A stretch of 64,000 bases of DNA from Bifidobacterium breve (GCA_945901935.1 CAMDLX010000002.1:1-64000); one strand, 5' to 3'; positions 1-8,802 are shown, counted from the stretch's first letter. Translations and numbers: made by a program. Notes: generated from the sequence alone by a model not told the origin.

Positions 1-830
1 GCTGCAACTGAGCTCAATGCAATCGCAGCCATGACGGCTGCGCGCAATACCGAGGGTTCTCCTCGCGTCACGATTGCAAACATCGCTAGCAAGAGCACCC
101 CAAAGAAGACCTGAAGTCGTAGTGGCATTCGGCGGAGAACAGGTGCTGCTACAGCGAGGAGGAATGCGACGTTTTGCCCTGACACGGCAAGCAAGTGACT
201 CAGGCCTGAGGCTTGAAACCGGAACTTCAGGATCTCTGATTGCCCACGGTCATCTCCGAGAACCAGACCCAGATAGAGCGACCGTTGCTCCTCTGGGAAG
301 GAGTCAGCCCCAGCAGAGACCCTGCTGTGAACTGCATTTGCAAGTTGGTACCAGGGGGCAGTTGTGCCTCCAGCTTTGACTGAATTGAGCTGCAGTCGCC
401 CAGCTAGGTGGCGGGCTTGTACCCATCCGGTGGGGGCACCGCGCAGTTCGCTGACCCGCCCGGTTACCTGCAGATGCTCGCCCATCATCATCGGGCGAAC
501 CACAGCCGAATCTTCTATTGGCACCGTGGCGAGATAGCGGCGGCCATCGATGCTCAGCAGGAGTTGTGTCCCAAACATTTGCGGCTCGGGGTCGGCCATA
601 AGTTGCCCTAAGCCGCTCACGCTCGGAGGCAGCGGAGCATGCAGCGCTTCGAGTGAGGCATTGCCCCGGGCGCACACAATCAGTATCAGGCCAAGCGACA
701 GCAGCACCGGGTTGCGCAGCAAGAGTCCAACAAGGAACACCACTGCCGCCAAAACCAGAGAGATTCTTGGAGAGAAGAACGCCGCTCCGCATATCAGTGC
801 TGCGCTGAGTGTCATCCATCGATCAGTCAC
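1..830 (-). CDS. comEC: ComEC/Rec2-type DNA uptake channel protein, N-terminal part (runs off the window)
   Basis: Inner-membrane protein that forms the channel for single-stranded DNA in competence systems. Reading the minus strand from GTG at 828-830 gives an open frame to the window edge: hydrophobic segments in the first 60 residues, a soluble domain, then the competence-domain motif SGLSHLLAVSGQNVAFLL near residue 200. The frame begins 15 bases after the comEA stop and lies in the same frame, so the two form an operon. An ATG at 813-815 is an alternative start. The C-terminal membrane and metallo-beta-lactamase parts lie outside the window. In actinobacteria ComEC often persists without proven competence. 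Confidence 0.9.
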   Translation of the reverse strand, partial: MTDRWMTLSAALICGAAFFSPRISLVLAAVVFLVGLLLRNPVLLSLGLILIVCARGNASLEALHAPLPPSVSGLGQLMADPEPQMFGTQLLLSIDGRRYLATVPIEDSAVVRPMMMGEHLQVTGRVSELRGAPTGWVQARHLAGRLQLNSVKAGGTTAPWYQLANAVHSRVSAGADSFPEEQRSLYLGLVLGDDRGQSEILKFRFQASGLSHLLAVSGQNVAFLLAVAAPVLRRMPLRLQVFFGVLLLAMFAIVTRGEPSVLRAAVMAAIALSSVA

Positions 831-845
831 AGCACCGCGTCGAAC

Positions 846-1826
846 TCAGACCGTAATGAGTTCACGAAGCGCTTCGAACTTGGCGTCTCCGATGCCGCGC
901 ACATCAAGAAGTGCCTCGATGGATTTGAAGCTTCCTTCTTTGTCACGGAATGCGAGGATGGCCTGAGCTGTTGCTGGTCCAACCCCTGGCAGTGTCTCGA
1001 GTTGTTCGAGAGTGGCAGTATTCAAGTTCACTGGGCCGGCTACTTCGCCAGCGCCAGATCCAGCCCCGGCCGATCCAGCAGCACTTGCTCCGCCAGCAGA
1101 TGCGCCCGAGGCTGCACCTTGAACAACGGGGACTTGCACTGGGTTTGGCTGACCGAGAGACGGAATCATGACCTGTGACCCATCGATCAGAGTGGCCGCA
1201 AGATTCACGCGATTGGAATCAGCATCTGGGCGCAGACCTCCGGCAGCAGCTACGGCATCAACCACCCGAGACCCGTTCGGCAGTTTCACCACGCCAGCCG
1301 ACAGGACTGCACCTGCAACATGGATAAACACGGGACCGGTAGCCGCAGATTGACCGCCGACGGGAGCTTTGATTCCTGCTTCAGCCGGATCCGCTACGCC
1401 AGCTGAGGGGGCACCCTGATCAGAAGGGCTGCTGCTCGCAATCGGAAGGCGATCATCTAGCGAGGCCGGCCGCCGTAGTGAGGTCCACCCAAGGCCAAGT
1501 GCGACCAAGGCAACGAGAGACATGACCGCTGCCAGCTTTCGCAGATCTACTTGGGGCATCCGCTCCTGCAACCACTCCTGCAACCGCTGGAGCATCCCCT
1601 GTCGACCCCAGGGGGACTTTGACATATGAGATGGTCGCGCTGACATGTCATGGGGTTGATCTTGCTGCGCGGTTGGCAGTTGACCCTGACCACCCCTGCT
1701 GTGTTCCGGCGGAGCGAAAGGGCTTGCTGCCTCTGTGCGTGAGCGTCGGTACATGGGCCTGCGTGTTTGCTCCCGAGCTAGGGCCTCGAGGACCTCTGCT
1801 GCGCGGGTAGGCGTCCTTGTTTGCAT
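846..1826 (-). CDS. comEA: ComEA family DNA-binding protein
   Basis: Membrane-anchored DNA receptor that hands DNA to ComEC. The 326-residue frame has a polar N-terminal part, one membrane helix at about 96-114, an SLBB domain at about 166-222 (VFIHVAGAVLSAGVVKLPNG), a Gly/Ala/Ser-rich linker, and paired helix-hairpin-helix motifs at about 264-326 (VNLNTATLEQLETLPGVG, then DVRGIGDAKFEALREL). The N-terminal extension of about 95 residues is long for ComEA. Internal ATGs at 1646 and 1625 would leave a more usual length, so the start is uncertain. It is followed directly by comEC. Confidence 0.9.
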   Translation of the reverse strand: MQTRTPTRAAEVLEALAREQTRRPMYRRSRTEAASPFAPPEHSRGGQGQLPTAQQDQPHDMSARPSHMSKSPWGRQGMLQRLQEWLQERMPQVDLRKLAAVMSLVALVALGLGWTSLRRPASLDDRLPIASSSPSDQGAPSAGVADPAEAGIKAPVGGQSAATGPVFIHVAGAVLSAGVVKLPNGSRVVDAVAAAGGLRPDADSNRVNLAATLIDGSQVMIPSLGQPNPVQVPVVQGAASGASAGGASAAGSAGAGSGAGEVAGPVNLNTATLEQLETLPGVGPATAQAILAFRDKEGSFKSIEALLDVRGIGDAKFEALRELITV

Positions 1827-1951
1827 GGTTCCTCGGTTTGACCTGCTGAAAACAAGGGGAAGGCTTCAGAACCTAACGAATGCGCCGGTCAGGTAGTAGC
1901 GCTGAGACCGGGTATCACTCCCCGGTCGGCAGAATCGGCAAGACTTCCCTG

Positions 1952-2458
1952 ATGGAGATTCTTTGCAAACACACCTTTGATGCGCCGATCGAAGCCTGCT
2001 GGGACATGTTCCACGATCCAGCTAGCCACGAGGCCAAGTTCATTGCCATGGGCCACCGAGATTTAGAAGTCATCAGCTGCGATGAAACGGAGACATCGTT
2101 GCGCATTGTCATCGATCGGCTTGTAGATGTAGAAGTGCCGGGGTTCGCAAAGCGGATCATCAAACCCACCAATACCCTGAGATCAACTGACGAGTGGCGA
2201 AGCAATGGGGACGGCACCTATTCAGGAAACTTCGAACTCGTTACCAAAGGCGTGCCAATTCAGATCACTGGCAGCACTGCCCTTGCACCGGCAGCAGGCA
2301 AGAAATCGGCCACAAATACCCTGTACGAGGTGCGCATCGAACTTTCGGTAAACGTCCCGCTCATCGGTGGGAAGATCGCCAACTTCTCAAAGGGAATCGT
2401 GACTGATCAGCTTGAGATGGAGTTCAAGCTTGGCGACGACTGGCTGGCTTCGCACTGA
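1952..2458 (+). CDS. DUF2505 family protein (START/SRPBCC-like fold)
   Basis: A 168-residue protein of the actinobacterial DUF2505 family, whose role is unknown. Family members resemble the lipid-binding SRPBCC fold. The opening MEILCKHTFDAPIEACWDMF is the conserved N-terminal strand and helix, which is why the ATG at 1952 is preferred over an in-frame start at 1880 that adds 24 residues of unrelated sequence. The body alternates strands and ends in a helix (GIVTDQLEMEFKLGDDWLA). Its last 35 bases overlap the end of the convergent diiron oxygenase gene. Confidence 0.8.
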   Translation: MEILCKHTFDAPIEACWDMFHDPASHEAKFIAMGHRDLEVISCDETETSLRIVIDRLVDVEVPGFAKRIIKPTNTLRSTDEWRSNGDGTYSGNFELVTKGVPIQITGSTALAPAAGKKSATNTLYEVRIELSVNVPLIGGKIANFSKGIVTDQLEMEFKLGDDWLASH

Positions 2459-3419
2459 CATCAGCCCAGACGCCGCAGGCTTTCCACAAGAGCTTTGCTG
2501 CTGGGGTCATGAGTCCGAGCTCGGTGCAAGTGCGTCGAGTCTTGGCTACCGACTCAGCTAGAACTGCTCGTTGGTCTGGGTGACGCAGCGACTGTCGAAC
2601 CTGCTTGCGTGGCACTCCAAATGCTTTGAGCAAACTAGGACGCGGATACACCATCATTCTTGCCATTGACCCGAAGAGCAGCGGGGCAAAGAGCGCTAGT
2701 GCATGGCGACGAGTTGCCGAGAGCTGCGGAACTGTCCGCTTCAGATAGTTGCGGGCAAAGGAGAGGTGGCGAGCCTCTTCGGTCAGATGAATCCTGGTGA
2801 TGCGCTCGAGCAGCGGGTGCAGATCATGACCGGCAAGACTGCGCCGCTGCAGGTAATCAACTGGATCCTCTCCGCCAAGAACAAACATGAAGAACAGCGC
2901 CGGGCGAGTTCTGGAACAACGCAATGCAAAACCGGATCCGAGTTTTTCATCCCGTCGCAGTCCCTTGACGTTGGTTCCGGATCGATTGATGAACTCTTGG
3001 AACATCAGCGTGTGCTGTGACTCTTCAATCACTTCGTGATGCATGTAGCGAAACTCGACTGCGCCATTTGGCAGCCAGAATGCGTGAGTCAGGAGTCCAC
3101 GTTGCAGGACGTTTTCAAACTCGCCGCCCACCTTCATGGCGGTGGCGTATCGAGCAAGACCGAATGCAGCCTGCACCTGCGGGGTCTGCGACTTGTACCA
3201 GTCCGTTCGAGCAACGCATTCCCAGTCGGGCAATTGAAAGCGACTGTCATGTGGGTCGATCGCCATCTCGGGTGAGTCCCAGGCCACATCCGCATAGGCA
3301 TCGTGGTTTTTCTCCACCGATTGCCGACTCAGCCGGGCGACTAATGCGGCAAAGCCAGATGTATCGGCCTGCGGAACAAGTGGAGTGTCTGCAAGAGTCG
3401 CCGGTGCAGTGGGGTTCAT
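2424..3419 (-). CDS. AurF-like diiron oxygenase
   Basis: Non-haem diiron protein of the p-aminobenzoate N-oxygenase (AurF) family, about 331 residues from ATG 3417-3419. Two Glu-x2-His iron-ligand helices are visible: one containing HHEVIEESQHTLMFQEF and one containing HLTEEARHLSFARNYL. Known relatives oxidise arylamines or act on lipid-like substrates; the substrate here is unknown. A longer reading from TTG 3491 is rejected because the extra residues look unlike the family and would cover the divergent promoter. There is no Shine-Dalgarno sequence before ATG 3419, and a -10-like TAAAGA lies 7 bases upstream, so the mRNA may be leaderless. It is divergent from a MerR regulator that probably controls it. 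Confidence 0.8.
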   Translation of the reverse strand: MNPTAPATLADTPLVPQADTSGFAALVARLSRQSVEKNHDAYADVAWDSPEMAIDPHDSRFQLPDWECVARTDWYKSQTPQVQAAFGLARYATAMKVGGEFENVLQRGLLTHAFWLPNGAVEFRYMHHEVIEESQHTLMFQEFINRSGTNVKGLRRDEKLGSGFALRCSRTRPALFFMFVLGGEDPVDYLQRRSLAGHDLHPLLERITRIHLTEEARHLSFARNYLKRTVPQLSATRRHALALFAPLLFGSMARMMVYPRPSLLKAFGVPRKQVRQSLRHPDQRAVLAESVAKTRRTCTELGLMTPAAKLLWKACGVWADVSAKPASRRQA

Positions 3420-3428
3420 GCAAGCATC

Positions 3429-3448
3429 TTTACAGTGTTCGATGTAAA
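3429..3448. promoter_or_regulatory. 20-bp palindrome over the diiron oxygenase promoter
   Basis: TTTACA, 8 bases, TGTAAA forms a perfect inverted repeat with 6-base arms just upstream of the oxygenase ATG. On the minus strand it fills the space between a TTGACG -35-like element and a TAAAGA -10-like element, a position suited to repression. The binding protein is not shown by the sequence. Confidence 0.5.
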
Positions 3449-3458
3449 CGTCAATAGT

Positions 3459-3500
3459 CAATGTCTCAGTTACAAATGTGACATTGGTCAATGATATAAT
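3459..3500 (+). promoter_or_regulatory. MerR-type promoter with long spacer and dyads
   Basis: A consensus -10 TATAAT (3495-3500) and a -35-like TTACAA (3470-3475) are separated by 19 bases, the stretched spacing typical of promoters activated by MerR proteins. A perfect dyad CATTG-GT-CAATG (3482-3493) lies in the spacer and runs into the -35-proximal side of the -10 box. A second inverted repeat, CAATGTC (3459-3465) with GACATTG (3480-3486), spans the -35. The promoter points toward the MerR gene, suggesting autoregulation. Confidence 0.55.
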
Positions 3501-3547
3501 AAATTTCTGATGGATGACTCAAGCAGCAGCGCAAGGACCGAGGTCGT

Positions 3548-4372
3548 ATGAGTGGAATAGATGCAGAACCCACGACATTTCGAATCGACGAGTTGGCAGG
3601 CCTCGCCGAGACCACCGTGCGGAATGTGCGCGCCTACCAAGACCGGGGCTTGATTCCCCCACCCCAGCGATTGGGACGCGTTGGGCTGTATTCCTCTGAA
3701 CACCTAGCTCGGTTGCGACTGATTTCGAGCATGCTCGACCGTGGTTATTCGCTGTCGAACATTGGCGAACTCTTCGAGGCCTGGGAGCAAGGGCACAATA
3801 TCGGCGAGTTGCTTGGATTCGAAGCAGCCCTAGCGGCCCCTTGGAGTACCGAGGCAGAAGTGACCCTCAGCCTCGAGGAACTGAGCGAGCGCTTTGGTGA
3901 CCTAGTGCAGGTCGACACGCTGAGCGAGGTTGAGCAACTAGAACTCTTCGAATTCGATGGGGAGCAGGTTCGAGTGAAGAGCCCACGCCTACTCGAGGCC
4001 GGTGCGGCGCTCGTGGCTGCAGGGGTGACAGTGCCCGCAGTAGTGGGGCATGCACTTGCGCTTCGAACCGATATTGAGCGAATTGCCGAACGTTTCGTCG
4101 ACCTTGTGAAGGCTGAGATTATTGACCCTCTCGGCGAGCCCATCCCGACAGATGAACTCCCCAGGCTGACCGAGTTGGTGACTCGCCTAAGACCTCTTGC
4201 CGAGCAAGTTGTCGACGCTGAACTTGCCCGAGCAATCGACCGGCAGATCCGGGCACGTCTGAGCGAGACAATGGACCGCCTCGCAGCCCAAGCGCCGACA
4301 GCAGACGGGCGGACAGAAGACGGCATAGAAGCTGACTTGGAGTTTGGCCAGGGTCAGCCCGCAGCCTCGTAG
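3548..4372 (+). CDS. MerR family transcriptional regulator
   Basis: A 274-residue DNA-binding regulator. The N-terminal winged helix-turn-helix is at about residues 10-75 (FRIDELAGLAETTVRNVRAY, then GLYSSEHLARLRLISSMLDR). The C-terminal 190 residues are helical and much longer than a metal-sensing MerR tail, so the ligand is more likely organic; there is no obvious cysteine metal site. An AGGACCGAGG stretch before ATG 3548 serves as ribosome-binding site. It is divergent from the diiron oxygenase and shares a promoter region with a 19-base spacer. The stop lies 1 base from the end of the convergent thioredoxin-like gene. Confidence 0.85.
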   Translation: MSGIDAEPTTFRIDELAGLAETTVRNVRAYQDRGLIPPPQRLGRVGLYSSEHLARLRLISSMLDRGYSLSNIGELFEAWEQGHNIGELLGFEAALAAPWSTEAEVTLSLEELSERFGDLVQVDTLSEVEQLELFEFDGEQVRVKSPRLLEAGAALVAAGVTVPAVVGHALALRTDIERIAERFVDLVKAEIIDPLGEPIPTDELPRLTELVTRLRPLAEQVVDAELARAIDRQIRARLSETMDRLAAQAPTADGRTEDGIEADLEFGQGQPAAS

Positions 4373-4373
4373 C

Positions 4374-5081
4374 TCAAAACAGCTTTGCGGTGAGCTTTCG
4401 GCGCCATTGTGCCTTGGCGGGGTCCTCGTCATCCATCAACTCAAGCAGGTCGACGAACTGCTGCCGATCGGCCTCATTGTCCTTGGCAGTATCGAGCAAT
4501 TGTGTGAGTTGCGCTGCAACCTGCTCGGCGCCTACTGAGCCGGTTCGGGCCAAGGCAGCCACTCGGCGCGTCGCGGGCGACTCTGGAATCTTTTCGAGTA
4601 ACGCAAGTGCTTCTTGTGGCTGTTGTTCGGTAACGAGCAACTCAGCAAGTGCAACAATCACCTCGGCGTTGCCCGGTTCAAGCTCGAGTGCAACCCGCAG
4701 CGATGACTCATCACCAGCCGACAGCAGCCGCGAAAGCTCTGTCTCTTCCTCAGCGGGAATCAGCTTGTTCACGAATGCCGCAACCTCGGACTCTGGCAAC
4801 GCACCCATGAACTGATCAACCGGTTGCCCATTCACAAGCGCAAACACTGCGGGAATGGACTGCACCTTGAACGCCTGAGCAATTTGCGGATTGGCGTCAA
4901 CATCGACCTTGGCTAGATCAACCTTGCCCTGGGTCTCGGCGATGACCTTTTCCAGAATGGGTCCAAGCTGTTTGCACGGTCCGCACCATTCAGCCCACAA
5001 GTCCACGACAACTGGAACAATCGCCGAGCGTTCAATCACTGCCTGCTGAAATGTTGCATCTGTGACATCAACCATCTGCAC
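4374..5081 (-). CDS. Thioredoxin-like co-chaperone with TPR tail (YbbN/CnoX type)
   Basis: 235 residues: a thioredoxin domain at 1-110 with the intact redox motif WCGPC (Cys33, Cys36) and the cis-proline region SIPAVF, then a helical tetratricopeptide-like tail at about 115-235. The architecture matches YbbN/CnoX proteins, which bind unfolded proteins and hand them to chaperones. E. coli CnoX has lost the CGPC pair, whereas this one keeps both cysteines and could be redox-active. ATG 5075 is an alternative start two codons in. Confidence 0.85.
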   Translation of the reverse strand: MQMVDVTDATFQQAVIERSAIVPVVVDLWAEWCGPCKQLGPILEKVIAETQGKVDLAKVDVDANPQIAQAFKVQSIPAVFALVNGQPVDQFMGALPESEVAAFVNKLIPAEEETELSRLLSAGDESSLRVALELEPGNAEVIVALAELLVTEQQPQEALALLEKIPESPATRRVAALARTGSVGAEQVAAQLTQLLDTAKDNEADRQQFVDLLELMDDEDPAKAQWRRKLTAKLF

Positions 5082-5156
5082 AGTCTACGAGAGTGTGGAA
5101 GCCTCGGAGGCAGCACTAGATTGACTCCCAACCTACACACCACCCGAAAGAGCACA

Positions 5157-6215
5157 GTGACCGAGCACATTGATGGAATCGAGCCAGAAGCCGTCAGTGA
5201 ATGGTTCCAGCTAGAAGTCAGTGATCTTCGCCAGCCGCTGAGTTTTGAGTTCATCCCAGGTGGGCATTCAAATCTGACTTTCGCAGTCTCCGAACCCGCA
5301 GCGGCAGATGGCAGTCCAGGCAGGAAATGGGTCCTACGGCGACCGCCCCTCGGGCAGGTCCTTGCAACCGCTCATGACGTAGGTAGAGAGCACCGCATTA
5401 TCTCGGCGCTGCAACAAAGCGACCTTCCCGTGCCAAAGACCTTGGGGCTCAGCGCTGGCGATGATGTCAACGGCGCTCCGTTTTATGTCATGGAGTTTGT
5501 TGAGGGCCTCGTCATTCGCAGCACTGAACAAGCCGCCTCGCTTGATCTGGCTGCACGCCGGCGCGCAAGCGAGTCGATCATTGACGTCCTTGCGGCTTTA
5601 CATGCTGTTGACGTCGATGCCATTGGCCTCGGCGAGCTTGGTCCGAAAGAGAACTACATCGCCCGACAACTCAAGCGGTGGTATGGACAGTTCCAAAAGA
5701 GCGAGGCACAGGTCGAAGGTGGCCTGAACTTGGACGCGGTGCATCGAGTCCACGCTGCGCTGTCAGAGAAGATCCCCGCTCAAGGCCCAGCCAGCATTGT
5801 TCACGGGGACTACCGACTAGATAACTGCATGCTGGGCCCTGACGGCTCAGTTGTGGCTGTGCTTGATTGGGAGATCTGCACACTTGGCGACCCGATGGCC
5901 GACCTTGGCCTGCTCTGGGTCTACTGGTCAGACCCTGAGGAAGATGCAGTCATGCCGCAGGCCTCGCCGACTGCGCTTGATGGCTTTCTTCGTAAACGAG
6001 AAATGATGCAGCGCTACGCCGAGGTTTCGGGTCGCGACTTGGCCGACTTGGACTACTACGTGGGCTTTGGTTACTGGAAGCTGACCTGCATTATTGCCGG
6101 CGTGTACGCCCGCTATGCCGGCGGAGCAATGGGAGACGTAACACAAGAAACCATTGCTGGTTTCCGTCAGATGGTAGAGCGCCTTGCAGAGATGGCAGAG
6201 GAGTCCGTTTCATGA
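5157..6215 (+). CDS. Phosphotransferase family protein (APH / ACAD10-like)
   Basis: About 352 residues with the aminoglycoside-phosphotransferase kinase fold. Visible motifs are the glycine loop GGHSNLTF (about 38-45), the catalytic HGDYRLDN near 216, and the metal-binding DWEICTLGDP near 241. The relatives with this ordering (ACAD10-like) phosphorylate small hydroxylated metabolites, for example hydroxyacyl-CoA, rather than antibiotics. The start GTG 5157 (VTEHIDGIEPEA) is preferred over TTG 5121 because it begins the conserved part and has AAAGAG just upstream. The stop overlaps the start of the PAC2 gene (ATGA), so the two are translationally coupled. Confidence 0.8.
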   Translation: MTEHIDGIEPEAVSEWFQLEVSDLRQPLSFEFIPGGHSNLTFAVSEPAAADGSPGRKWVLRRPPLGQVLATAHDVGREHRIISALQQSDLPVPKTLGLSAGDDVNGAPFYVMEFVEGLVIRSTEQAASLDLAARRRASESIIDVLAALHAVDVDAIGLGELGPKENYIARQLKRWYGQFQKSEAQVEGGLNLDAVHRVHAALSEKIPAQGPASIVHGDYRLDNCMLGPDGSVVAVLDWEICTLGDPMADLGLLWVYWSDPEEDAVMPQASPTALDGFLRKREMMQRYAEVSGRDLADLDYYVGFGYWKLTCIIAGVYARYAGGAMGDVTQETIAGFRQMVERLAEMAEESVS

Positions 6216-7111
6216 ATGATGACCCACTCGTTGAAGTGATGTTCACCCCCGAATTGCATGAGCCAGTCATGATCGTTGCCCTAGAGGGCTGGATCGACGC
6301 TGGGATGGGCGCTGCGAACGCCATGTCTGTGTTGCTCGGCTCAGCGGGGACCGACCCCGTCGCAGAGTTCAACGCTGACCGTCTACTGGACCATCGAGCG
6401 CGCAGGCCAGTCATGCACTTAGTCAATGGTCTGATTACACATATGAGCTGGCCCGAGATCGACCTGCGGGCAGGAACCGACGCCGACGGCAACGACATTC
6501 TGTTGCTGCTTGGAGCCGAACCTGACTTTGAATGGCGAGCTTTTGCACAAACTGTGGTCGAACTTGCAGAAACTTTCGAATGCCGCATGGTGGTTGGACT
6601 CGGTGCGTACCCCGCTCCGGTTGCCCACACTCGCGAAACCTCCTTGTCCGTCACCACTTCCTCGGCAGAACTCTCCTCAACGCTTCATGGTTATGTTCGC
6701 GGCACATTGGACGTTCCTGGCGGGATTCATGCAGTCCTTGACGTTGCGTGCAACGAGGCTGGAATCCCTGCCCTTGGCCTGTGGGCACAGGTGCCACATT
6801 ACGTGTCCTCTATGGCCTATCCAGCAGCCAGCGTTGCGCTCCTCGAGGGCCTAAAAGATGTTGCAGACCTTCGCATCGAGACTGGGCAACTTCCCACCGA
6901 CGCCCGAGCGACTCGCCTACGCCTCGACGAACTCGTAGCCGAGAATCCCCAACATGAAACCATGGTCACGCAACTCGAAGAGATGATGGACCAAGGACTC
7001 GGTGGACCAGACGAGGCCCCAACTTTTGGTTTCGATGATCTGCCAAGTGGCGACGAGTTAGCCGAGGAACTTCAGGAGTTTCTTCGAGACCGCCCAGAAG
7101 ACCCTGCTTAA
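6212..7111 (+). CDS. PAC2 family protein (proteasome assembly chaperone-like)
   Basis: 299 residues of the actinobacterial PAC2 family, opening with EPVMIVALEGWIDAGMGAANA and containing VVGLGAYPAPVAHTR and LWAQVPHYVSSMAYPAASVALL, both typical of the family. Eukaryotic PAC2 helps assemble the proteasome. The actinobacterial proteins have a similar fold but no settled function. The acidic C-terminus (EELQEFLRDRPEDPA) is usual. It overlaps the upstream phosphotransferase gene by 4 bases. Confidence 0.85.
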   Translation: MNDDPLVEVMFTPELHEPVMIVALEGWIDAGMGAANAMSVLLGSAGTDPVAEFNADRLLDHRARRPVMHLVNGLITHMSWPEIDLRAGTDADGNDILLLLGAEPDFEWRAFAQTVVELAETFECRMVVGLGAYPAPVAHTRETSLSVTTSSAELSSTLHGYVRGTLDVPGGIHAVLDVACNEAGIPALGLWAQVPHYVSSMAYPAASVALLEGLKDVADLRIETGQLPTDARATRLRLDELVAENPQHETMVTQLEEMMDQGLGGPDEAPTFGFDDLPSGDELAEELQEFLRDRPEDPA

Positions 7112-7233
7112 CTCGGTGTGTTCCTAGCTGTATGGAACAAGCGGAGGATCCTGCTGACGCCGTCACCGTCGCTGACCGCCTCGAGCTCAGCGAGGTTAAC
7201 CGCTTCTCGCTGATGGTCAGCTGTGCGCTCGCA

Positions 7234-8136
7234 CTATTGCCACTCGCGCTCTGAGGGGTTCCAGAGACGTCCGGCGGCACTGCGGAGGAGGACTGGGTCG
7301 GCAAACACTTCGAGGGCCCTGATGAGTTCGGAGATGTTCTCGGGAGCTTCAGCCTGGAGCTTCTGCTTGTTGCGCCACGCGAACCACCTCGCTTGGGCAG
7401 TCTCACCGAAGCCCTCCAGCGCCGCCCCTAGGGGAACGAGCGTGGCCCCGCGATAGGTCGCCACCGTGTCGCAAGACTCGATGAGTACGTTCCCCGCCAT
7501 CGAGCGTGAGTTGCTGAGCCGGTACATGTCGACGAAGTCACGCCAGCGTGTGTTCGCGGTCCCTCGTTCGATGGCGGTGACGAGCTTCTCTGCGATCACC
7601 ATCTCCACTGGGTAGCCGAGGATCTGGATCGTCCCGCCCAGGATGCGCGGCAATGCGATGACCTCTGGTTTCGGTGTGATCGGATCTCCGACGTTGACGT
7701 CGACGTTGAAGTTAACCTTCGCCGACGCGAGCGCAGCAGGGAACGACACGCGTACCCCCGTGTAGCCGGTGCTGTCCTCGCGGATCACCTCCGCCGCTGC
7801 CTGTCCGATATCGATGTCGAGCCCGTCACCGACGTCGGCTGCAGCGACCTCTCGCAGGACTGAAAGGATGTTGTCCACATCGTTGTCCAAGCCGATCACC
7901 GCGAAGTCGACGTCTCGCGTCGGCCTTCGTTGGTCAAATGCCGCAAGGAGCACACCACCCTTGAGCACGAACTCCTCACGCCGCGGCGACTGACTGAGAC
8001 GGTTCAGGAACCCTTCAAGGGCGTACAGGGTCAGGTACTCGTCGACCGGACGTCCGCGCTGCTTCGCTAGTGCCTGAAGGTCGAGATAGGCATTGCCTTA
8101 GGGCGTCGCTCGCGTCGGCTTCTTCGAGGCGTTCAC
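7234..8136 (-). pseudogene. AbiEii-type nucleotidyltransferase toxin, interrupted by an in-frame stop
   Basis: Reading from GTG 8134-8136, which overlaps the antitoxin stop (GTGA), gives 12 codons (VNASKKPTRATP), then TAA at 8098-8100, then 287 further codons in the same frame. The residues just after the TAA (GNAYLDLQALAKQRG, then YALEGFLNRL) are the usual N-terminal part of AbiEii toxins, so this is a nonsense change and not a wrong start. Downstream catalytic motifs are intact: VLKGGVLL, RPTRDVDFAV with the DxD pair, and TRWRDFVDMYRL. A GTG at 7966-7968 could restart translation but would lose about 44 conserved residues after the stop. The toxin is probably inactive, unless the base is an error or the stop is read through. 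Confidence 0.8.
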
Positions 8137-8720
8137 AGGAGGATCTGTAGCGTCGAGCGGAGAGGCCCTGCAGCCTTTGGACCAAGCTTGGCCGCCACGG
8201 CGAGCAGCTCGGCCGGCTGTGCCCGCGGTTGGCGCAGCCAGCGCTTCAACGCATTGTTGGCGAGTTCGGACCCCTCTTGATGGCGGAGCCGAAACGCGTC
8301 GCAGATCGAACGCTCGGCTGAGTAGAGGCCCATCTGGTAGCCGGTACCGATGTCGAGCATCTCCCGACCAAGATTGAACGTGTCTGGGCTGAACTTGTGC
8401 CAAGTGGCAGGCGCTGACGTGCCAGGGTGCCGCATGCCTCGCGGCAGCGCGATGTCGATGGTCGCCGGGATCTCGTCGGTGAGGCCGTGGCGTGCCAAGG
8501 CGCTCGTGAGGCACAAGGTAGCGAGCGGGGCTCGGAACGCGATCTCGATGAGGTCTGGGTCAGCGTGCAGGTCTGATGCAGCGAACAGGCCTCGGCCGAT
8601 CTTCTCGATCTCTCCACGGTCCTGCAGCATGCGGAGATCCCTGTCCGACAAACCCTGCTTCCGGGCATCGGTGTACCTGAACAGCGGTGGCAACGCAGTC
8701 AGCAGGTCGGAGGAAGCCAT
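8133..8720 (-). CDS. AbiEi-type antitoxin / transcriptional repressor
   Basis: 195 residues from ATG 8718-8720 (a TTG at 8756 would add 12 residues). The N-terminal winged-helix domain is visible (GLSDRDLRMLQDRGEIEKIGRG, about residues 22-45), followed by the C-terminal AbiEi domain. AbiEi neutralises the AbiEii nucleotidyltransferase and represses its own operon. Such pairs serve in phage abortive infection or element maintenance. The frame is intact while the toxin is interrupted. By eye the pair is more GC-rich than its neighbours (37 of 60 bases in one sampled line against 32 of 60 in the transporter region), consistent with acquisition. Confidence 0.85.
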   Translation of the reverse strand: MASSDLLTALPPLFRYTDARKQGLSDRDLRMLQDRGEIEKIGRGLFAASDLHADPDLIEIAFRAPLATLCLTSALARHGLTDEIPATIDIALPRGMRHPGTSAPATWHKFSPDTFNLGREMLDIGTGYQMGLYSAERSICDAFRLRHQEGSELANNALKRWLRQPRAQPAELLAVAAKLGPKAAGPLRSTLQILL

Positions 8721-8802
8721 GTAGGAGACTGTACCCACACAGTCGCTATGTGGCAACAGTTTCCTGCACCGTTCGCCGGTGCGATCTGGGATTACTGGGC
8801 GT

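Noticed and set aside
304-819. A 171-codon minus-strand frame at the left edge
   Set aside because: It is out of frame with comEC, whose competence motif is read in the neighbouring frame across the same bases. The translation is compositionally odd.
7112-7233. Possible short gene or integration site between PAC2 and the AbiE pair
   Set aside because: Only very short frames, and no inverted ends, direct repeats or tRNA fragment visible.
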